A stretch of 64,000 nt of DNA from NCBI RefSeq assembly GCF_009371885.1, contig NZ_QLZA01000009.1, positions 109,590 through 173,589 of the forward strand, given 5' to 3'. Both the position numbers and the translations under genes were made by a program. This document shows positions 52,013-60,765 of the stretch, piece by piece. This DNA is from Bifidobacterium tibiigranuli. GTDB taxonomy: Bacteria; Actinomycetota; Actinomycetes; Actinomycetales; Bifidobacteriaceae. Numbering within the stretch: the first letter of the stretch is position 1; each line of letters opens with the position of its first letter. The notes beneath the pieces were generated by a model that was given only the letters and a program-made list of their open reading frames with translations, made no database searches and had not been told where the DNA came from.

Positions 52013-52801
52013 ATGGTTGATGAACACAATGCAGACAGTGCTCTTAGTGCAAGGAAAGGACCTTCTTCGACCATCGAACGTGTAATCATGACCTACTTGG
52101 CTCTGGTTCATGCCAACGGCCAGATTGGAGTGAAAGACATTGCTGATCAGCTTGCGGTCAGTCCGACTGTCGTGCATCGAATACTGCGTTATTTTCTCTC
52201 CTACGATCTTGCCGAAAGGGATCCCAATACTCGTAAGTACGCGCTCGGAAGCAAGACTTACGGCATCGGAGAAACCAAAAGGATGTCGAACATACTGTAC
52301 AATTGCGCACGACCGTACATGGAATACCTTTACGAGCTGACTAAGGAGACTGTGACGTTGTGTCAGCGTTTCGGATTCCACAACGTGTATATCGGACAGA
52401 TTGAAAGTACTCAGGAAATCCATATTTCAGTTCCCCTCGGAGTCAATATTCCTCTGACGGTTGGAGCAAACGGATTGTGTCAGCTTGCATATCTGGATGA
52501 AGACAGCATCGACCTTATTATGAAGATTCCAAGACGCAAAGTGACTGGGCAAACCGTGGCCGATGAGAATGCGATTCGGAGTCGATTAAAACAGATTCGT
52601 GCCAACGGGTACTCGTTCACTTCTGGGGAACGGGTACCCTTAAGCGCATCGATTGCCGTTCCAATTTTTTCGGGGCAGCAGCGAAGTCCAATCGGTGCAA
52701 TCAGCGTGGCGTTCATTGATTCGCGCTTCTCTGATTTTGATGAAACAGGTCTGGCCAGCGAAATAAAGCAAATCGGTCGTCTCATCGAGCGCAAGCTCTG
52801 A
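52013..52801 (+). CDS. IclR-family transcriptional regulator
   Basis: A 262-residue regulator. Residues ~17-85 are the winged helix (LVHANGQIGVKDIADQLAVSPTVVHRIL), and ~95-260 the IclR effector domain (VTLCQRFGFHNVYIGQIES...FTSGERVPLSASIAVPIFSG). GAGGGAGATC precedes the ATG. It probably controls the divergent MFS transporter; it also lies convergent to the amidase/importer cluster and may sense its substrate. Confidence 0.85.
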   Translation: MVDEHNADSALSARKGPSSTIERVIMTYLALVHANGQIGVKDIADQLAVSPTVVHRILRYFLSYDLAERDPNTRKYALGSKTYGIGETKRMSNILYNCARPYMEYLYELTKETVTLCQRFGFHNVYIGQIESTQEIHISVPLGVNIPLTVGANGLCQLAYLDEDSIDLIMKIPRRKVTGQTVADENAIRSRLKQIRANGYSFTSGERVPLSASIAVPIFSGQQRSPIGAISVAFIDSRFSDFDETGLASEIKQIGRLIERKL

Positions 52802-52881
52802 ACACGAGTTGCAACCCGATAGTGTATCAGCGGAGACTACCATTCTGTTGCGGCGGTGGACAAAATATCGTCCTAGGACAA

Positions 52882-54252
52882 TTAGGGCAAACGTTTGTGA
52901 AATTCCGACAATTGCTGATACCGTTTGGCTAATCCTAAAGCGGTGTCCTCGCGATGTGCCGGAGCGATGACTTGCATGCCTATAGGCAACCCGTCCTGAT
53001 CGAATCCTATGGGGATGCTCATCGCCGGCACGCCAGACATGCTTGGGATTGCCGTATATTTCATATTGCCCGAAAGCGTGCTCACGGTCGAGCCGTCGCT
53101 GATAGGGACGCTCGTCGCACCAATGTGCGGTGCAGTGAAAGGCAATGTGGGCGTAAGTACTACGTCGACTTGGCGAAACAGCTGTTCCATCTCTTGGCGG
53201 AAGCGTAAACGGAATCTTTGCGCCTGCACATACTCCACGCCTGTCAGATCGCATCCAGCGCGGAGTCTTGAGAGCACGTCCGCACCATAATCATCCGCAT
53301 GGTCACGCATCAGCTGATAGTGCGCAGCGCTCGGTTCGACGGCATCGACAACGAGTTGCGCGTTGACGACCTCCTCTACACCAGGCAGTGGCAGCACCAC
53401 AAGTTCTGCTCCATGTTTCTGCAGCAAGGCGAGCGCATCTTCAAAAGCCGTACGGACTGCAGCCTGCAATCCCGTAATGGCATAATCCTTAATAATGCCG
53501 ATGCGGAGACCTGTCAGATTCGAGGGCCTAACGGGCGTAAACGAATGAAGCTTCCCTTTCATGACCGCGAGCAGCATCTCCACGTCTTCGGCATTCGAAC
53601 AGAGCGGTCCGACGGTGTCCATCGTCCAAGCGACAGGGAAGATGCCGTCAATGCTGAGGTCTCCGAGCGTCGGTCGGATTCCGCATACGCCATCCATGGC
53701 GGCGGGCAAACGAATGGAGCCTCCCGTGTCGGTTCCGAGCGCTGCGCACACCATTCGTTTGGCTACTGCGATTCCTGATCCTCCGGAACTGCCCGCAGGA
53801 ATGCGCGATTCATCCCAAGGGTTTTTCGCCACGCCGTAATGGGGGTTCGAGGTGGTTCCTCCCCAGGCAAATTCGTGCAGATTGGTCTTGCCGACGATGA
53901 TTGCGCCCGCTGCCTTGAGACGATTAACGACTAGAGCATCCTGGGAAACCTGGTGTCCGCCGAAAATCGATGATCCGTAAGTAGTGGCTCCTTGGGTATC
54001 GTCGATGTTGTCTTTCACGGCGATGGGAATGCCTTGCAATGGTCCCAGATCGTACCCATTGCCCAGCAATGACTGCTGTGCCTTTGCCGCTTGTCTGGAT
54101 TCTTTGGAGAATATGCTGATGAACGCGTGAAGATCGTTGCCGCGCTCAATGGATTGCAGTGATTCTTCCACCAAATCCGTGATCTTGAACTGATCATGTC
54201 TCAGTCCGACGGCAAGTTCAGCAATGGTATATGATGCGATGCGATTCTCCAT
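52882..54252 (-). CDS. Amidase signature enzyme (cluster 2, GatA-like)
   Basis: A 456-residue amidase with Lys80 (GIPIAVKDN), the IPAGSSGGS loop (151-159) and Ser179 in GTDTGGSIR. GTTSNPHYGVAKNPWD and CGIRPTLGDLS are the GatA-type contacts, but no gatB or gatC is near, so it is likely a free amidase. AAGGAG precedes the ATG. Last gene of a second NitT/TauT-type importer operon, mirroring the layout at 28.4-33.5 kb. The two amidases are clearly not close copies. Confidence 0.87.
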   Translation of the reverse strand: MENRIASYTIAELAVGLRHDQFKITDLVEESLQSIERGNDLHAFISIFSKESRQAAKAQQSLLGNGYDLGPLQGIPIAVKDNIDDTQGATTYGSSIFGGHQVSQDALVVNRLKAAGAIIVGKTNLHEFAWGGTTSNPHYGVAKNPWDESRIPAGSSGGSGIAVAKRMVCAALGTDTGGSIRLPAAMDGVCGIRPTLGDLSIDGIFPVAWTMDTVGPLCSNAEDVEMLLAVMKGKLHSFTPVRPSNLTGLRIGIIKDYAITGLQAAVRTAFEDALALLQKHGAELVVLPLPGVEEVVNAQLVVDAVEPSAAHYQLMRDHADDYGADVLSRLRAGCDLTGVEYVQAQRFRLRFRQEMEQLFRQVDVVLTPTLPFTAPHIGATSVPISDGSTVSTLSGNMKYTAIPSMSGVPAMSIPIGFDQDGLPIGMQVIAPAHREDTALGLAKRYQQLSEFHKRLP

Positions 54253-54254
54253 CT

Positions 54255-54479
54255 TCAGCTCCTTTGATTGCTGCTTGCATCGGTTTCATTGAATCCGTCT
54301 TGAACGGAAATGATCATTCCATCCTGATAACTGACCCAGTGTGACACGTAGTCGGACAACTCCTCGGCTTTATCTTTCCAGATCTTGGACACTCCTGCCG
54401 AATCCTCGTTGAGCGGCGTCTTGAAGTGGTCAGGTTCCCCTGACGTACTGCGGACGTCATTAATTGTTCCAGTGCCCAT
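54255..54479 (-). CDS. Small protein of unknown function between binding protein and amidase
   Basis: A 74-residue reading frame that fills the gap between the binding-protein stop (54482) and the amidase start (54252), with GGAAGAAG upstream. It is acidic with a helix-forming middle (IWKDKAEELSDYVSHWV). No family is recognised. Tight packing (2-bp gaps on both sides) argues it is translated; it could be an accessory subunit or leader. Confidence 0.5.
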   Translation of the reverse strand: MGTGTINDVRSTSGEPDHFKTPLNEDSAGVSKIWKDKAEELSDYVSHWVSYQDGMIISVQDGFNETDASSNQRS

Positions 54480-54481
54480 AC

Positions 54482-55525
54482 TTACTTCTTCCCGGCTGTT
54501 TCGGCAAAGGAGGCGTCTACGTTCGTTGCGTAGCTGGTGCTTTTAGTGTTCAATCCGTCGACGTTCTTGATGAATGACTGAATTGTCATACTGTTCTTCC
54601 AGGCTTCCTTGCTTACCAACGCATGCTCTGGATATGCCTTCATTTCGATTGCATGAGTGACTGCGTTTTTCACGATGGATTTGTCCATATCGGGGAATTC
54701 CTTCTCCCCGACCTGCACTGCACCGTCGGGGTTGTCGTAGATATAGCGACAGGCTTTTTCGAACGCATTCACCACTGCTTGGGTTTCGTTCTTGTGGGCG
54801 TCGACATATTTCTTTGTGGAAGTCAACGACGAAAATGCGTAGGGTGACCACCCTGAATCACTCGGGAATGAATACACCTCATGAAGCCCTTGCTCCATAG
54901 TGGCTTTGCTGGCATTCGGTTCGGCGACCACCGCGTAATCCGCCTGTCCCGCAGCGACAGCTGCAAGCTCGTTGCCAATCGATACGTTGACAAGTTCAAC
55001 GTTTTTCAAATGATTTTTCGCGATGAGATAGGTCATGAAGGCCCAAGTGGAATCGGGTTCAGGACTCACTATCACCTTCTTGCCTTCCAGCGCAGTGAGA
55101 TTATCGGTCAACTTGGTGCTGTTTGTGCCGACGATATATTCTGCGGGCGCATTCATGACACCGGCAACTATGACTCCATCGCCGCCGTTCATATGTGACT
55201 TGGGAGAAAACACCGGATCCTGAATCGAGAAGTCAGCTGATCCTCCGAGCACAGCTGAGAAGGAAGCCGACCCACTGCCGCCGGTATCGAGGGTGACCGA
55301 TAAGTTTTCGCTTTTGAAGTACCCTTGGTCGATTGCCACGTACAGTGGCAAATATGTCAGAGTCTTTACCGCTTGGTTGATGCGGACACTCATGCTGTTT
55401 GGCGAACCCGATGGAGATTTGGACCCATCGGCTGCATCGATGGCGGAGCTGCCGCAACCTGAAAGTGTGAGACCGACACCAGCAATTAGGGCGGTCAGAG
55501 CTGGTATGAGTTTACGATGTTTCAT
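54482..55525 (-). CDS. NMT1/TauA-type substrate-binding lipoprotein (cluster 2)
   Basis: A 347-residue lipoprotein with Cys24 in LSGC. YLPLYVAIDQGYFKSENLSVTLDTGGSG, GGSADFSIQDPVF and ALEGKKVIVSPEPDSTWAF define the NMT1/SsuA-like fold. Same family as the protein at 32435-33457 but far diverged. It sits 134 bp after the permease gene; AAGGC is the ribosome site. Confidence 0.86.
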   Translation of the reverse strand: MKHRKLIPALTALIAGVGLTLSGCGSSAIDAADGSKSPSGSPNSMSVRINQAVKTLTYLPLYVAIDQGYFKSENLSVTLDTGGSGSASFSAVLGGSADFSIQDPVFSPKSHMNGGDGVIVAGVMNAPAEYIVGTNSTKLTDNLTALEGKKVIVSPEPDSTWAFMTYLIAKNHLKNVELVNVSIGNELAAVAAGQADYAVVAEPNASKATMEQGLHEVYSFPSDSGWSPYAFSSLTSTKKYVDAHKNETQAVVNAFEKACRYIYDNPDGAVQVGEKEFPDMDKSIVKNAVTHAIEMKAYPEHALVSKEAWKNSMTIQSFIKNVDGLNTKSTSYATNVDASFAETAGKK

Positions 55526-55659
55526 TGTTTTGCCTTATCTATTCTTGTGGATTTGATGTTGAATAATCGGTGACGGATTGAGTGAAAATGAGCAAGCTTT
55601 TTATTGAGGTGTTGTCGTAGCCGTATTTGGTTCCTGTTCTGTGTAGCGATTGGGGGAAT

Positions 55660-56424
55660 TTATGTGAAGTGTCGATGCTTCAAAATGCGGTCAATCAGCG
55701 CGATAACCATGTTGAATACCAGCACCATGAGCATGACCAGCACAATCCCTGCGAGCACCTCTCCAATTTCGAAGCTGGCGCCCGCGACGACGATCATGTG
55801 CCCGACGCCTGCGTTAGCTGAAATAAACTCGCCGACTATGGCGCCGACCAAGGCGAACCCGACATTCAATTTGAGACTGACCATAAGCCAAGGGGTGCTA
55901 GCTGGAATTATGAGCTTTCTAAATGTTTGGAATTTGGTTGCGCGGAAAGATCGGAACAGCTCCAGCTGGTCTTTATCTACCTTCTCTGTTCCCTGATAGG
56001 CATTGATGAGTGCCACGACAATGCAGGAAAAAGCTGCGACGACGACTTTAGAGCGGAATCCGGTGCCGAACCATATAATGAGCATCGGAGCGACGGCAAG
56101 AACGGGGATTGATCCCAGCGCCGCGATAAATGGCTTGGTGAGATCGGCAACGAACCGTGAAAACCAGAGCAGAAGCCCAAGGGCGGATCCGCCGATGGCT
56201 CCGACAAGATAGCCTACAAGCGTCTCGTAGGCAGTCACCTGAACATTGAGCATCAGCGTGCCGCGATGAAACTGGGCAATCAGGATGGTGACGATATTGC
56301 TCGGCGACGAAAACAGGAATGTGTTGATGAGACCGTATCGTGCGCCAAGCTCCCACCCTCCAAGAAACAGTATGAGAATGGCGATCTGCAGAGTAAGAAT
56401 CCCGGTGGCTCGCTTTCGATTCAT
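55660..56424 (-). CDS. NitT/TauT-type ABC transporter permease (cluster 2)
   Basis: A 254-residue permease with about six helices and the EAA loop LFRSFRATKFQTFRKLIIPASTPWLMVSLKL. The only permease of this cluster, so presumably a homodimer. Overlaps the ATPase gene by ATGA. Confidence 0.86.
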   Translation of the reverse strand: MNRKRATGILTLQIAILILFLGGWELGARYGLINTFLFSSPSNIVTILIAQFHRGTLMLNVQVTAYETLVGYLVGAIGGSALGLLLWFSRFVADLTKPFIAALGSIPVLAVAPMLIIWFGTGFRSKVVVAAFSCIVVALINAYQGTEKVDKDQLELFRSFRATKFQTFRKLIIPASTPWLMVSLKLNVGFALVGAIVGEFISANAGVGHMIVVAGASFEIGEVLAGIVLVMLMVLVFNMVIALIDRILKHRHFT

Positions 56425-57248
56425 TTTGTTCCCCGTTCTACAGTCTTCCAGATCCGTTCGTAGTATGTGTTGAATTCAGGGGACAGTCTCCGTTCGTTAA
56501 TATTATTGGAGTCGCAACTCAGATTGATCTTGAGTTCATCTACGATTTCACCGGGATGAGATTTTAGAATGTAAACGCGGTCGGACAGGGTGACTGCCTC
56601 TTCGATGTCATGAGTAACAAAAATGACAGTTTGCTTTGCTGTTTTCACATGTTCGAGGAGTTCGCTTTCGAGTTCGATTTTGAGTGGATAGTCGAGAGCC
56701 TTGTAAGCTTCATCCATGAGAAGGATCTCTGGCTCCATAAGCATGGCGCGCATGAGGGCTGCACGCTGGCGCATGCCTCCAGAAAGCTGATCGGGGTAGC
56801 TTTGTTCGTATCCGTGAAGATGATAGGTGTCGAACAGTGCCTCGACTTTGTTCTCGTACGTTTTGGTGCTGTGCGACAGCTCGGGGCCGAGCATGACGTT
56901 TTTCCTGATGGTGCGCCAGGGAAGCAGCAGATCTTTTTGGAGCACATACCCGATATTTTTGGACGGTTCTCCTGTGGTTTCCTTGTAATCGACCACTACG
57001 CTTCCTGCTGTGGGTTGGAGCAGGCCTGCAACAATATTGAACAATGTGCTTTTGCCGCAGCCTGAGGGCCCGACGAATGTGATGAATTCCTGCTCGTAGG
57101 CGTGGAACGAGACGTCGTGCAGCACTTCCGGACCATCGTCACCATACGACATGCTAACGGAAAACACTTCAAGCACTTTATTTCGTTCATCGGAATTTGA
57201 TGACATCTCTGGAGATGAATCAACTGCATCGAGAGTATTAGCTGGCAA
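56421..57248 (-). CDS. NitT/TauT-type ABC transporter ATP-binding protein (cluster 2)
   Basis: A 275-residue ATPase. Walker A GPSGCGKST, Q-loop YVLQKDLLLPWRTI, signature LSGGMRQRAALMRAM, Walker B ILLMDEAYKALD (the usual DEPF reads DEAYKA) and VTHDIEEAVTLSDRVYIL. The start is TTG at 57248 with GGAGGGAAAG upstream. First gene of the operon ATPase-permease-binding protein-small ORF-amidase. Confidence 0.85.
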   Translation of the reverse strand: MPANTLDAVDSSPEMSSNSDERNKVLEVFSVSMSYGDDGPEVLHDVSFHAYEQEFITFVGPSGCGKSTLFNIVAGLLQPTAGSVVVDYKETTGEPSKNIGYVLQKDLLLPWRTIRKNVMLGPELSHSTKTYENKVEALFDTYHLHGYEQSYPDQLSGGMRQRAALMRAMLMEPEILLMDEAYKALDYPLKIELESELLEHVKTAKQTVIFVTHDIEEAVTLSDRVYILKSHPGEIVDELKINLSCDSNNINERRLSPEFNTYYERIWKTVERGTK

Positions 57249-58055
57249 ACTTTCCCTCCTTTCGTTTTAAGTGTTGTTACACACTTTGTTTGGTAAAAGA
57301 AAGGATGAAGGATTATCATGAAATACCAATATCGCAGGAATTACATGTCTGTAACGACAGTAAAGAGTAAGAAAACAAATTTCGTTAAACGGAATTTATT
57401 ATAAGTTGTACATCCTAAGCTTGCTCTGAGGGCACATAGGCGGCGGGTGATGTTAAGCAGATCTTGGGAAGCGTCCAATAGTTATTTCGATGCTTGCTAT
57501 TTTTCAGAATACTTTTCAAACAACAGATGGTTTAATGGCGGTCCGTATGGCATGCAGAAATTATCTGCATGGATAGGGTCGACCGTTTTGATATGATCGG
57601 TTCATTGATAACGGTTACTTGTGGCGCAAAACGGCGATCCGCGTAAGGAGCCCGTAGCTTTGCTGCAGAGTTCCTTGCCTTGCAGAGCTGAAGATTGTAT
57701 TCTCCGTGACACAGGCTTGGGCGCCATCTACCGATTAGGTATGACGGCCTACATACACGCTGATACGGCTTCCGCCCACTTGTTTCCGTTCGCTGCCGCG
57801 ACTTTCTTACGATACTCACCCATCAGCCTATTAACAATCTCATCACTTGCTAGGCCGACCATCATCGACCGGCTGTTGATGGGCATGCTTTGCAATGAAC
57901 AGCTGTTTGACGGGGCCGTCGAGGACGGAGCCAGTTCTATCGCTCGTGCAGCCCGCAAAACCGACGCAGGCATTATGCCTGATAACGAAGTGGGGTATGG
58001 TCATGACAGAATGATTGTTGTGCGCAGGATAAGAACAGGCGAGGTGTGTTGAACC
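57249..58055. other. 807-bp control region and possible gene remnant
   Basis: TCGTTAAACG (57382-57391) inside AAATTTCG..CGGAATTT repeats the word found at 59153-59162, a shared candidate LacI site. GTGTTGTTACAC (57271-57282) is a second small dyad. The stretch 57532-58052 has open frames on both strands, none with a recognised domain or good start; the minus-strand 57749-57973 frame (LASDEIVNRLMGEYRKKV) looks protein-like and may be a remnant. Confidence 0.45.
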
Positions 58056-59087
58056 ATGGGGAAAAAGGTGGGCATCGCGGATGTCGCGCGTGCTGTAGGG
58101 GTGTCGAAAACCACGGTTTCGCGATATCTGCATGGGGATTTTACTTCCATGTCGTCCGATACGCGCGTGCGCATCCAGCAGACGATCGGTTCCCTTGGAT
58201 ATCGTCCCAACAAGCTTGCACAGGGATTGAAGTCGCGGAGCAGCCACAGCATCGGCGTCACGATAGCGGATATCGGCAACCCGTTCAGCTCGTTGCTGCT
58301 CAAGGGCGTGCAGGCTGAGTGCCGTGCGCGCCATATTCAGCTCCTCGTGTGCGATTCGACGAATAGTCAGGATATTGAATTGCATAACGTGGAGTCGCTT
58401 ATTGATGCACAGGTCGATGGCGTCATCATCAACACAGTTGGCGGCGACGCGGCCCGCGCCGCGCAATATGGTCAAATTGTTGGTCGCACGCCTGCGGTTC
58501 TGCTGGATAGAACGATTCCGGGCGCGGCATTCGACACGGTGTGCACCAACAATGGGCAAATCACCCGCGCGATGATGGAACACCTTGAGCATCAGGGCTT
58601 CACCTATATTGCATATGTGACGCATGACGTGCAGAATATCTCAACCAGAACCCGGCGATTGAATACTGTTGCGCAGTTTTTGCGTGGGCGCAGCATCGGC
58701 GGCGAGGCGCTGATATATTCAGCGGATTCTGACGATCTGGGGCAGCGGATACGGGCATTGCTTGATAAACATCTCGATGAGCGAGTCTGCTTGTTCGCCA
58801 ACAATGAGGAAAGCCTCGCCGATGTCTTGGATGCGCTCGCGGCGTGCAATGGCATCGAGCGTTCCCGCATAGGGGTATGTGCATTCGCCAGTGAGAATAA
58901 CGCGCGGTTCTTTGGGCATGGGATAACCTGCATCGATCAGAATCCGCTGAGCATGGGGAGGCAGGCTATGCTGGCGCTTGCGTCCCGCGCCTATGACGGC
59001 GAGCAAGGCGAGCCTCGGTATATGGAGATTGAGGCGACGTTGCACATTCACCATTCCACGGATAATAACGCTGCCGTGTTGCGCTAG
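58056..59087 (+). CDS. LacI-family transcriptional regulator
   Basis: A 343-residue repressor. Residues 5-55 form the LacI helix-turn-helix with hinge (IADVARAVGVSKTTVSRYLHGDF...LGYRPNKLAQGLKS), followed by a sugar-binding domain (IGVTIADIGNPFSSLLLKGVQ...). GAGGTGTG precedes the ATG. It stands directly before a sugar operon that includes HPS- and PHI-type enzymes, and TCGTTAAACG sites lie on both sides; it likely represses the operon until a sugar or sugar phosphate binds. Confidence 0.87.
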   Translation: MGKKVGIADVARAVGVSKTTVSRYLHGDFTSMSSDTRVRIQQTIGSLGYRPNKLAQGLKSRSSHSIGVTIADIGNPFSSLLLKGVQAECRARHIQLLVCDSTNSQDIELHNVESLIDAQVDGVIINTVGGDAARAAQYGQIVGRTPAVLLDRTIPGAAFDTVCTNNGQITRAMMEHLEHQGFTYIAYVTHDVQNISTRTRRLNTVAQFLRGRSIGGEALIYSADSDDLGQRIRALLDKHLDERVCLFANNEESLADVLDALAACNGIERSRIGVCAFASENNARFFGHGITCIDQNPLSMGRQAMLALASRAYDGEQGEPRYMEIEATLHIHHSTDNNAAVLR

Positions 59088-59097
59088 CCGCATTTTC

Positions 59098-59165
59098 AAA
59101 CGATAAACGCCGGGCAGTTGCCCGAATGCAAGAAAAGTCCTATAGTAGTTTATCGTTAAACGAAA
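59098..59165 (+). promoter_or_regulatory. Candidate LacI operators before the HPS/PHI operon
   Basis: AAACGATAAACG (59098-59109) and the inverted-like TTTATCGTTAAACGAAA (59149-59165) share the TTTATCGTT core; the second contains TCGTTAAACG, also at 57382-57391. GGGCAGTTGCCC between them (59112-59123) is a small hairpin. Position right after the regulator and before the operon fits operators flanking a promoter. Confidence 0.45.
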
Positions 59166-59209
59166 CCGATTAACTAAATCGATTCACCTCATCTCAAAGG
59201 AGAGATCTT

Positions 59210-59371
59210 ATGAGTAGTGAATATGCAACCAATCGAGGCGGCAGCAGCTATGGTGCTCTGTGCAGGGTGCTCTGTGCAGTCCTCTTCATTTCGAATTGCA
59301 TGACACGCGACGCAGTATGCGGCATGGGGTGTGCATTGATGCATGCGATGCGTCAATGCGCATGCGTTTAA
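59210..59371 (+). CDS. Cysteine-rich 53-residue ORF or leader peptide
   Basis: MSSEYATNRGGSSYGALC..., 53 codons with about eight cysteines, preceded by the strong site AAAGGAGAG (59196-59204). It ends 11 bp before the permease start. A perfect 14-bp tandem (GGTGCTCTGTGCAG, 59252-59279) lies inside. It may be a leader controlling permease translation, a real small protein, or an insertion that separated the permease from its original ribosome site. No family is recognised. Confidence 0.4.
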   Translation: MSSEYATNRGGSSYGALCRVLCAVLFISNCMTRDAVCGMGCALMHAMRQCACV

Positions 59372-59382
59372 AAGAGCGGGCA

Positions 59383-60705
59383 ATGGGATCGATTATCATC
59401 TGCATTCTGCTTGCGGTAACGTTTATTGGCTTCATTGTGTTCGCCATGAGGGGCGGAAGCCTTACGGTGAGTTTCTTCGCCATGGCAGTGCTCTGGACTG
59501 GGATATATTTTCTCGCAGCGGCCTTCGGCCTCGCCAAGCCATTCAACTTCATATCCGATATCTTCTCGACTCCGGCGCTCAACTACGGCGGAACCGCAGT
59601 GCAGATTATCTTCGGCGCCTGGTTCGGAAGGGTGCTCGTAGACACTGGCATCGCCGCTGGAATCAGCAGGCTGGTAGTGCGCGCCGGCAAAGATAGATCC
59701 GTCATCGCGACGATACTGATTGCTCTGGTGACATGCCTGATATTCTCCAGCGCCTACGGAGTCGGTTCGGCGGTGGCTATCGGCTCGATACTATTTCCGA
59801 TCATGGCGTCCATAGGCGTGCCCAAGAAGATAGCGGTGCCGGTCTTCACCCTGTCCATCGGCGCGGCGATGTGGATCAATAGCGTGCTCTTCGTGCAGTT
59901 CCAGCCCTTCTTCCAAGGCTACAAGTCTCCGGACGGCAGTGTAGTTGAATGGGGAGCGCATTACCTGCGCTTCGGCACGGCAGCCATGGCCATCCAGATG
60001 ATCGGCATCATCGTATTCATTTTGGTGAACCGCAAAGCCATCCGCAACGGCCAGCCATACGAGGTGGCAGGAGCCGTCGGCGAGCGCGACTGGCCGAAAG
60101 TGCCGGCGATCACCTACGTGCTTCCCGTCTTACCAGCGACGCTCAGCATTGTCCTCAACTGGCCTGCGGTGCCCGCGCTGCTGCTGTCCACGCTGCTCGC
60201 CTTCGCGCTTACGGGCGGGATGAAAACGCTCAAGGGCTTCATCGAAGAGCTGGGAACGACCGCCAAAACGGCGATCGGAGATATCGGCGGACTGCTGATC
60301 CTGCTGTTCTGCCTGACGATGTTCCAGGCCAGCGCGATCAAGGTGGTGGGCGTCATCACGCCGTTGCTTGCGCACGTTATACCCAACAATGAGATGATCC
60401 TGGTGGTCGTCGTGCTTATTCTTGCTCCGTTGGCGCTTTTCCGCGGACCGCTCGAACTCTATGGCGCCGGCGCTGCGACCGTCACCTTGCTGCTTGGGCT
60501 GGGCACATTCAATGCATGGTTCCTGTACGCGCTGATGGTGATTCCTTCGATGATCGGAATCTCGTCGTGCTTCACGCAGTCCTGGAACGCATGGTCATTG
60601 GAATACAGCGGTCTTGACGCGAAGACCTTCCTGCTGAAAGGGGTCCCTGTGGCATGGATCAGCTCGGTGTTCATTATGGGGGCCGCCGCTGTGCTCTTGT
60701 TCTGA
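59383..60705 (+). CDS. Ion-transporter-superfamily permease (GntP/citrate-type), substrate unknown
   Basis: A 440-residue membrane protein with about 12 helices. The repeated half-structure, with GTAVQIIFGAWFGRVLVDTG and TCLIFSSAYGVGSAVAIGSILFPIM, resembles secondary transporters for organic anions such as gluconate or citrate. The start at 59383 has only a weak AGAGCGGG upstream; earlier in-frame codons (59260 on) overlap the Cys-rich ORF. It leads the sugar operon and would import the substrate, possibly a sugar acid. Confidence 0.72.
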   Translation: MGSIIICILLAVTFIGFIVFAMRGGSLTVSFFAMAVLWTGIYFLAAAFGLAKPFNFISDIFSTPALNYGGTAVQIIFGAWFGRVLVDTGIAAGISRLVVRAGKDRSVIATILIALVTCLIFSSAYGVGSAVAIGSILFPIMASIGVPKKIAVPVFTLSIGAAMWINSVLFVQFQPFFQGYKSPDGSVVEWGAHYLRFGTAAMAIQMIGIIVFILVNRKAIRNGQPYEVAGAVGERDWPKVPAITYVLPVLPATLSIVLNWPAVPALLLSTLLAFALTGGMKTLKGFIEELGTTAKTAIGDIGGLLILLFCLTMFQASAIKVVGVITPLLAHVIPNNEMILVVVVLILAPLALFRGPLELYGAGAATVTLLLGLGTFNAWFLYALMVIPSMIGISSCFTQSWNAWSLEYSGLDAKTFLLKGVPVAWISSVFIMGAAAVLLF

Positions 60706-60765
60706 CATGCGACATCATTCATAATCCATCACATTTCCATCTGTAGATTAAGTAAGGAACATATC

